Shown here piece by piece: positions 59,160-64,000 of a DNA stretch of 64,000 nucleotides. Every line of letters starts with the position of its first letter. The stretch's first letter is position 1. The notes below the pieces were generated by a model. It was not told the origin of the DNA. It searched no databases and saw nothing but the letters and a program-made list of their open reading frames with translations. The DNA comes from Symbiodinium natans (lineage: Eukaryota; Sar; Dinophyceae; Suessiales; Symbiodiniaceae), in the NCBI GenBank assembly GCA_905221605.1, contig CAJNDS010002293.1:103501-167500 (forward strand), in the 5' to 3' direction. Made by a program: the position numbers and the translations under genes.

Positions 59160-59591
59160 AAATAATTATTTTTGCAGATTCGTTGCAAATTTTTTGCAGA
59201 TGTGGGGTTTCGTGATTTTGCAGACGGGGCCCCGGGGCCCCTGGAGCATTGCAGCTTTGGTTGCAGATTTTTTGCAAGCCGGCTTGCAGATTTTTTGCAG
59301 ACGGCCCGCGGCCAGGCAGAAAAGACACCATTCGGGTTTTGTCAATGGGCTTTCTATTAAATTAATAAGCAAAAACCACCGTTTGCAAGAAACAGTTTGC
59401 AACAGAATCGCAAAATATTCGCAACCAATTTCGCAAAAAATCTGCAGCCGAAGTCGCAAAAAACCTGCAACCCAATTTGCAATCCAAAAAACCGTTCGCA
59501 ACAAATTTGCAACCCAGCCCACAACAAATCTGCAAGCCAAAAACCAGCCGCAATCCCAGCCCGCAACCCGGGCCGCAAAAAATAATTATTT
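59160..59591. mobile_element. Foldback-like element, 432 bp
   Basis: Both ends carry AAATAATTATTT followed by TTTTTGC / GCAAAAA. The left half is studded with TTGCAGATTTTTTGCA; the right half has the complementary GCAAAAAATCTGC and CGCAACAAATTTGCAACC. The repeats fold the two halves together. The long frames on both strands follow from this structure. Confidence 0.8.
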
Positions 59592-61490
59592 GGGCCCCCT
59601 GGCTCTGTGGCCATCCACATCTTATAACCCTAAATCCCTCAAAGCCCTCAAACCCTGAAGCAGCCCTAAAACCCTAAACCCCTCAAGCCCTAAAAACCTG
59701 AAGGCCTGGAACCTTAAACCCTAAACCCTAAATCCCTCAAAGCCCTAAACTCTAAATCCCTCAAAGCCCTAAAGCCCTAAACCCCTAAAGCCTTGAACCT
59801 GACACCCTAAAACCCTAACCCTAAAGCCCTAAGCCCTAAGCCCGAAACCCGAAACCCTAAACCCAAAACCCAAGACCCCTAAAGCCCTAAACCCTAAACC
59901 CTAAAGCCCTAAACCCCTAAAAGCCCTAAAAGCCCTAAACAGACGGTCGGACGAGGGGCTTCCGTCCGCGTTCATCCTTTGGAGGTTTAGGGTTTAGGGT
60001 TTAGGGGTCAGGGTTTAGGGTTTAGGGGGGTTAGAGGAGCAAAGGACTTCAGGGGTTAACCCGAAACCTGAAAACCCTAGACCCTAAACACACAACTCCA
60101 ATCAAAAACGCCTACACCTTAAACCCTAAACAAACACAACAAGTAATAACGTAAAAGGTTGAGGGTATAAAGTTCAGGCCGTAGGCCTTATACAAGGTTG
60201 AGGGCTTGCAGTATAGTATTGGTATTGGAATTCTCATCGTAGCAAAAATAGCAATTAGTAGCACTTATTGTACTATTCTTAGTCGTCGTCGTCATCGTCG
60301 TCATGTTGGAGGCGTAGGGTTTCACAGGACATTGGCCGTTTGCCGTTCCATCTGGGCACTGCGGGTGTTCAATGATTCAATGCCACGGGAACCCCAACCC
60401 TAAACCGAACCCCAACCCTAAACCCGAAACCCGGAACCCTGAACTCTGAATCCTGAACCCTAATCCCTGACCCTAAATGGCTTTGTTTGTCCTGGTGAGA
60501 GCGGAGGGGGGCGGGCGGCTTTCAAAGGTGGGGCGCGAGGCGGGGAGTTTGGGGCTGTAGCTTTTTAAATTAAAGTTTGGAGTTTAGGGGCGTGAGGGTT
60601 TCGACGAGATGTCGGGCGGGAACCCTAAACCCTAAACCCGAAACCCTAAACCCAAAACCCGAAGCCCTAAACCCTAAACCCCTAAACCCGAAACCCTAAA
60701 CCCTAGGCCCTAAACCCTAAACCCGAAAACCTTGTGAGGCATCCGGCTCCTGAACAGCTGCACGTGCCCGACATTCGTCTCCTGAAACCTTGGCAATCCA
60801 GGGTTGCCAATGCTCGCGTCGAAGGCTACCCAAAGAATCCCAAAACCCTAAGCCCTGAACCCTAAACCGGTCAGAATTTCAAGGAATCCTACATTGGGTA
60901 GATCTTAATCTTAGGGTCTTAGGGGGGGGGGGAGGGAGAAGGATGTGTCGCGGGTTTTAGGGCTTGGGGCTTTTACCAGGTTCTCGTTAAGGAGCTAAGG
61001 AGCTAAACTAGCTTAGCATAAGCAGGAGGATGGTACCGGTACGTTATGTATACTAGTTTAACGCTGTTATGCTAACTTAACTTACTTACCAAGAGCCCAG
61101 TTTAGGTTAAGGATTTGCAGGCCAGCATTGCGGCGGGGGAGAGGGGGGGTGGGAGCATGGACAGACTTCTATAAAGCTATGAGTTAAAGAGAGAGAACCC
61201 TAACCCTAAACCCTAAACCCTAAACCCTAAACCCTAAACCCTAAACCCTAAACCCTAAACCCTAAACCCTAAACCCTAAACCCTCAACCCTAAACCCTAA
61301 ACCCTAAACCCTAAACCCTAAACCCTAAACCCTAAACCAACCGCTTCGGGCAGTTTAGGGTTCAGCGCCTGCTAGATTCCCCATGTGCTGGGCGGCACCA
61401 CCCAAAAAAGGGAACGACAATTGGGGTTATAGGGTTTAGGGTTTAGGGTTTAGGGTTAGAGGTGGGTCAGGGTCTTCATGTGAGGTGACA
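59592..61490. repeat. Degenerate and perfect telomere-like tracts
   Basis: CCCTAAAGCCCTAAA variants 59630-59960; CCCTAAA/CCCGAAA 60610-60735; near-perfect CCCTAAA 61195-61340 (about 20 units). Short (GTC)n at 60280-60303. No gene supported. Confidence 0.8.
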
Positions 61491-61492
61491 GG

Positions 61493-61599
61493 TTGGGATG
61501 TGTCCCCCTTATACTACCAGGCCTTCATAGGCATAGTGGTACCCCCTAGTATAGTCCCTCTTAGGGACTGTTACGTAGTATCAGGGGGGAACATCCCAA
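61493..61599. mobile_element. Family C element, 107 bp, GTGACAGG target duplication
   Basis: Ends TTGGGATGTGTCCCCCTTAT and GGGGGGAACATCCCAA. GTGACAGG is on both sides (61485-61492 and 61600-61607). The cleanest family C insertion in the window. Confidence 0.92.
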
Positions 61600-61729
61600 G
61601 TGACAGGGTTTGAGACTCCATGTCAGCACGGCAAACGCCTGAAAGCTCTTAACGCACTTGTCAAGGCAAGCCTTCTGCTCGAATACGACCGGGAGGATGG
61701 GGCCGTGAGTCGTGACCGAGGCAAAGCCT

Positions 61730-61850
61730 AACCCTAAACCCTAAACCCTAATTCCTGAACCCTAAACCCTAAACCCTAAACCCTAATTCCTAAACCCTAA
61801 ACCCTAAACCCTTAACCCTTAACCCTAAACCCTAAACCCTAAACCCTAAC
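61730..61850. repeat. Telomere-like tract with AATTCC variants
   Basis: CCCTAAA array. Its right edge gives the donor of the next exon (minus strand, GA|GTTAGGG). Confidence 0.95.
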
Positions 61851-62104
61851 TCAAACTTCGTCCTCAGTTGAGCCTCTAGCCCCTGACAGAACCTAGCCTT
61901 TGCCGCGATCCCGGAATACAGGTTGAGGGGCTGAGGACGCAGAGGCACCCTCTCAGCTCTATGTTTCTGAAGGCCTAGCTGGGCTCCCTGCAAGAAATAC
62001 ATGTTGCCCAGCTCCTGGGCACGGCTTCGCACGGAACTCGGGGGATAGAGAGGCGTTGGGAGCACTTTGGGTTTCCCGAGTTTAACAGTCCGGCGAATGT
62101 TCAA
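61851..62104 (-). CDS. Candidate first exon, 84 codons
   Basis: ATG at 62102-62104 opens MNIRRTVKLGKPKVLPTPLY, VRSRAQELGNMYFLQGAQLG, LQKHRAERVPLRPQPLNLYS and AAKARFCQGLEAQLRTKF, ending at GA|GTTAGG. Basic, strongly protein-like. It may be a true start or a later exon. Family unknown. Confidence 0.6.
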
Positions 62105-63000
62105 GGGTCCTCAGAAGGACATCAACGGGCTTGGGGCCCTGCACAAGGTTGGCACAGTGAACCCTCAGACGACATTGGGCTAACACCCGTAATTTATACA
62201 AACCGTAAACCTTAAACCCTATGCCCATCACAATGGGTGGAGGAGGGGGGAGAAAATGCACATAAGATATCCCGAGGCCCGAGGAGCTACACTGCGTTTC
62301 TGCTTTAAGGGGGCCAGCGGAGAGCTTAGATTGAGGGGGCTCCGAAGGCCCCTGCAGTAAATCACAGATTCATGGGGTACGTCATATATATATATATACT
62401 TATTTATTTATTTACTTATTTATTTGTTTGTTTATTTTTATTCTTTATAATTGTATTTGTAATGATATTGTTATACATATATAACAAATATCAATATATA
62501 AATAAAAAATATGTTTATCTATTTTCTCTCTCTCTATATATATATATACATATATATATATGCGACATATCAGCGTAATAAGAGGGCTACAAAAGGGCCG
62601 GAGAAAGGGTACATGGGCGAATTCACTCGTGAAAATGTCCTAGATAAAGCCCTAAACTCCAAGCTCCCAAATTCAAGACCAACCCTACATCTTCAAGGGA
62701 AGCCTCAACGCCCTGCTTTTGTTTGATGCTTGCAGGCGCTGTCAATGATTCAACAAAATCAAAAATCATCTGAAAGAAACAACATGAAAATAATCTGAAA
62801 GAATGAACATGGGAAGCGGACGACACATACTTTGTATAAAGCAACCGTGCATGCGCATTGGGCATAGATGACTTGATGTTGCGATAGCATGACCTGAAAT
62901 GGTTCAGGGGCCCTGCATCGGCTTGAGGCTCGAGGACCCACTGAATGGGCTTAATCAGGGGTTTAGGGTTTAGGGTTTAGGGTAGGTACCGTTCTCCGTG
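62105..63000. other. Mixed sequence with AT-rich microsatellite
   Basis: TATTTATTTA and ATATAT repeats 62380-62570. A minus-strand frame at 62623-62865 is open but weak. Three TTTAGGG units at 62960-62982. Confidence 0.55.
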
Positions 63001-63002
63001 GC

Positions 63003-63206
63003 ATGCTTTGGGATTTAAGATCCCCTGGAGGGCAACACCCCGCCATGAAGTCATATGTAGACGTCGTGTTCGAACAAGAACCTCAGTCTATAGTTTCAGG
63101 CAAACTCTTTAAGCAAGGGGCATGGGGCTCCTGGATAGCCCTGCAACCATACTGTCTACCCATTGCCGCTTTTGCATGTGAAGGCAGCCAGGATCAAAAG
63201 TCCTGA
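63003..63206 (+). CDS. Candidate coding stretch, up to 67 codons
   Basis: The frame reads MKSYVDVVFEQEPQSIVSGK, LFKQGAWGSWIALQPYCLPI and AAFACEGSQDQKS then stop. Protein-like. The plus frame starting at 63206 may follow. Confidence 0.5.
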   Translation: MLWDLRSPGGQHPAMKSYVDVVFEQEPQSIVSGKLFKQGAWGSWIALQPYCLPIAAFACEGSQDQKS

Positions 63207-63539
63207 TGACTTCTGACATGACCTTGACCACATGGCGCGGCGAAATGGACTACGCCCGAGGAGCTCGTTCAGTTGAAGATCCTCAACGAAGGCTGACCTT
63301 GACCATCGCCGAGCAGGCGCGACGGCTGATGTCCGATCGGGTACGCGACAGAAACGTTTCAGACAAGCTGAATGCTTCCATAGCATGGACTTCTGCAGCC
63401 AGGACCACACTCGGACCAGGTCAGGGAGTTGGGGCACCGCGCCGTGGAGAAGAGAAAGGTCGTACTCAGGCGTCTGGACGAGCTCCACGATGTTCACCGA
63501 AGGCTTGGGCAAAGGGGTGCCCAGTCTAGGAGTAACCAA
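63207..63539. CDS. Coding-like segment, strand unresolved
   Basis: Open over 100 codons on plus (VEDPQRRLTLTIAEQARRLM and on) and on minus (VNIVELVQTPEYDLSLLHGA, VPQLPDLVRVWSWLQKSMLW). The minus frame has the more natural composition. One of the two is likely real. Confidence 0.45.
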
Positions 63540-63547
63540 GCCCCCTA

Positions 63548-64000
63548 CACCCTAAACCCTAAACCCTGAACCCCAAACCCTAAACCCTAAACCCTCAACC
63601 CTAAACCCTAAACCCTAAACCCTGAACCCTAGGCTGTACAAGTAGGGGAGCATGCGGCAATGATTCTGGGTACCTTTTTGGGCAGCTCTAGGATCCCAAA
63701 GCCTTATACCCGAAACCCCTAAATCCTACACCCTGAATCCTAAATCCCTACACCCTAAACCCTAAACCCCAAATCCCTACACCCTAAACCCTAAACCCTA
63801 AATCCCAAACCCTGAATCCAAAACCCTAAACCCTAAACCCTACACCCTGAATCCCAAACCCTAAACCCTAAAACCCTAAACTTGGGGGCTCGAGGTAGGC
63901 GCTACCACTGCTGAGCCGGGCATCGTCCACCAACGGAGCGGACGGCACGGCAGACTTGAGCGCACCTCTGTGTAGGTTTAGGGTTTAGGGTTTAGGGTTT
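63548..64000. repeat. Telomere-like tracts at the window end
   Basis: CCCTAAA 63548-63635; CCCTAAA with TCCCTACA and CCCTGAATCC variants 63715-63885; four TTTAGGG units from 63976 to the end of the window. Confidence 0.93.

Noticed and set aside
59166-59677. Several overlapping frames on both strands (up to 154 codons)
   Set aside because: All arise from the foldback element's short internal repeats.
1-64000. The window as a true chromosome end or subtelomere
   Set aside because: Telomere-type tracts are short, in both orientations and interleaved with exons across the whole 64 kb, so they are interstitial. A true telomere would be a long array in one orientation at an end.

Overview
This window looks like nuclear DNA of a dinoflagellate. 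Four things in the sequence point that way. Telomere-type heptamers (TTTAGGG, or CCCTAAA on the other strand) occur dozens of times, in both orientations, all along the window. Protein-coding sequence is cut into many short exons. The introns of the genes I could reassemble start with GT, GC or GA and end with AG. Most of those introns are short elements bounded by duplicated target sequence, that is, introner-like elements. The species cannot be named from sequence alone. I found no rRNA, tRNA, CRISPR array or bacterial-style operon.

Layout. 0.2-6 kb holds candidate plus-strand exons and minus-strand zinc-finger exons among telomere-like tracts. 5.86-8.52 kb carries a gene I could assemble completely: minus strand, 10 exons, 508 codons, with an N-terminal WWE domain, a coiled coil and SH3-like repeats. 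Eight of its nine introns are bounded by a short duplication that starts with GT, GC or GA. 8.7-13.1 kb has more candidate exons and a large compound microsatellite. 13.1-21.0 kb differs from its surroundings: few telomere-like repeats and long open minus-strand genes. These are an intact 828-aa hAT-family transposase with one introner, a 351-aa protein ending in a divergent histone H3 fold, and a 136-aa protein resembling a ubiquitin/SUMO fold. The block is flanked by 112-bp direct repeats and seeded with GAATTAGCNGCTAATTC palindromes. 21-41 kb and 48-64 kb are repeat-rich, with isolated convincing exons and at least seven families of ~100-bp terminal-inverted-repeat elements. 41.5-47.7 kb is tandem arrays and a large hairpin with little coding signal.

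How it fits together. The ~100-bp elements insert into exons, duplicate a few bases, and are removed by splicing when the duplication supplies GT, GC or GA and the element supplies AG. Telomere-like tracts sit inside several of these elements, and some tracts are themselves flanked by target duplications. The simplest reading is a genome in which mobile introners and telomere-repeat insertions together create introns. Strand is uncertain for many single exons because GC-rich exons are often open in several frames; each entry says so.
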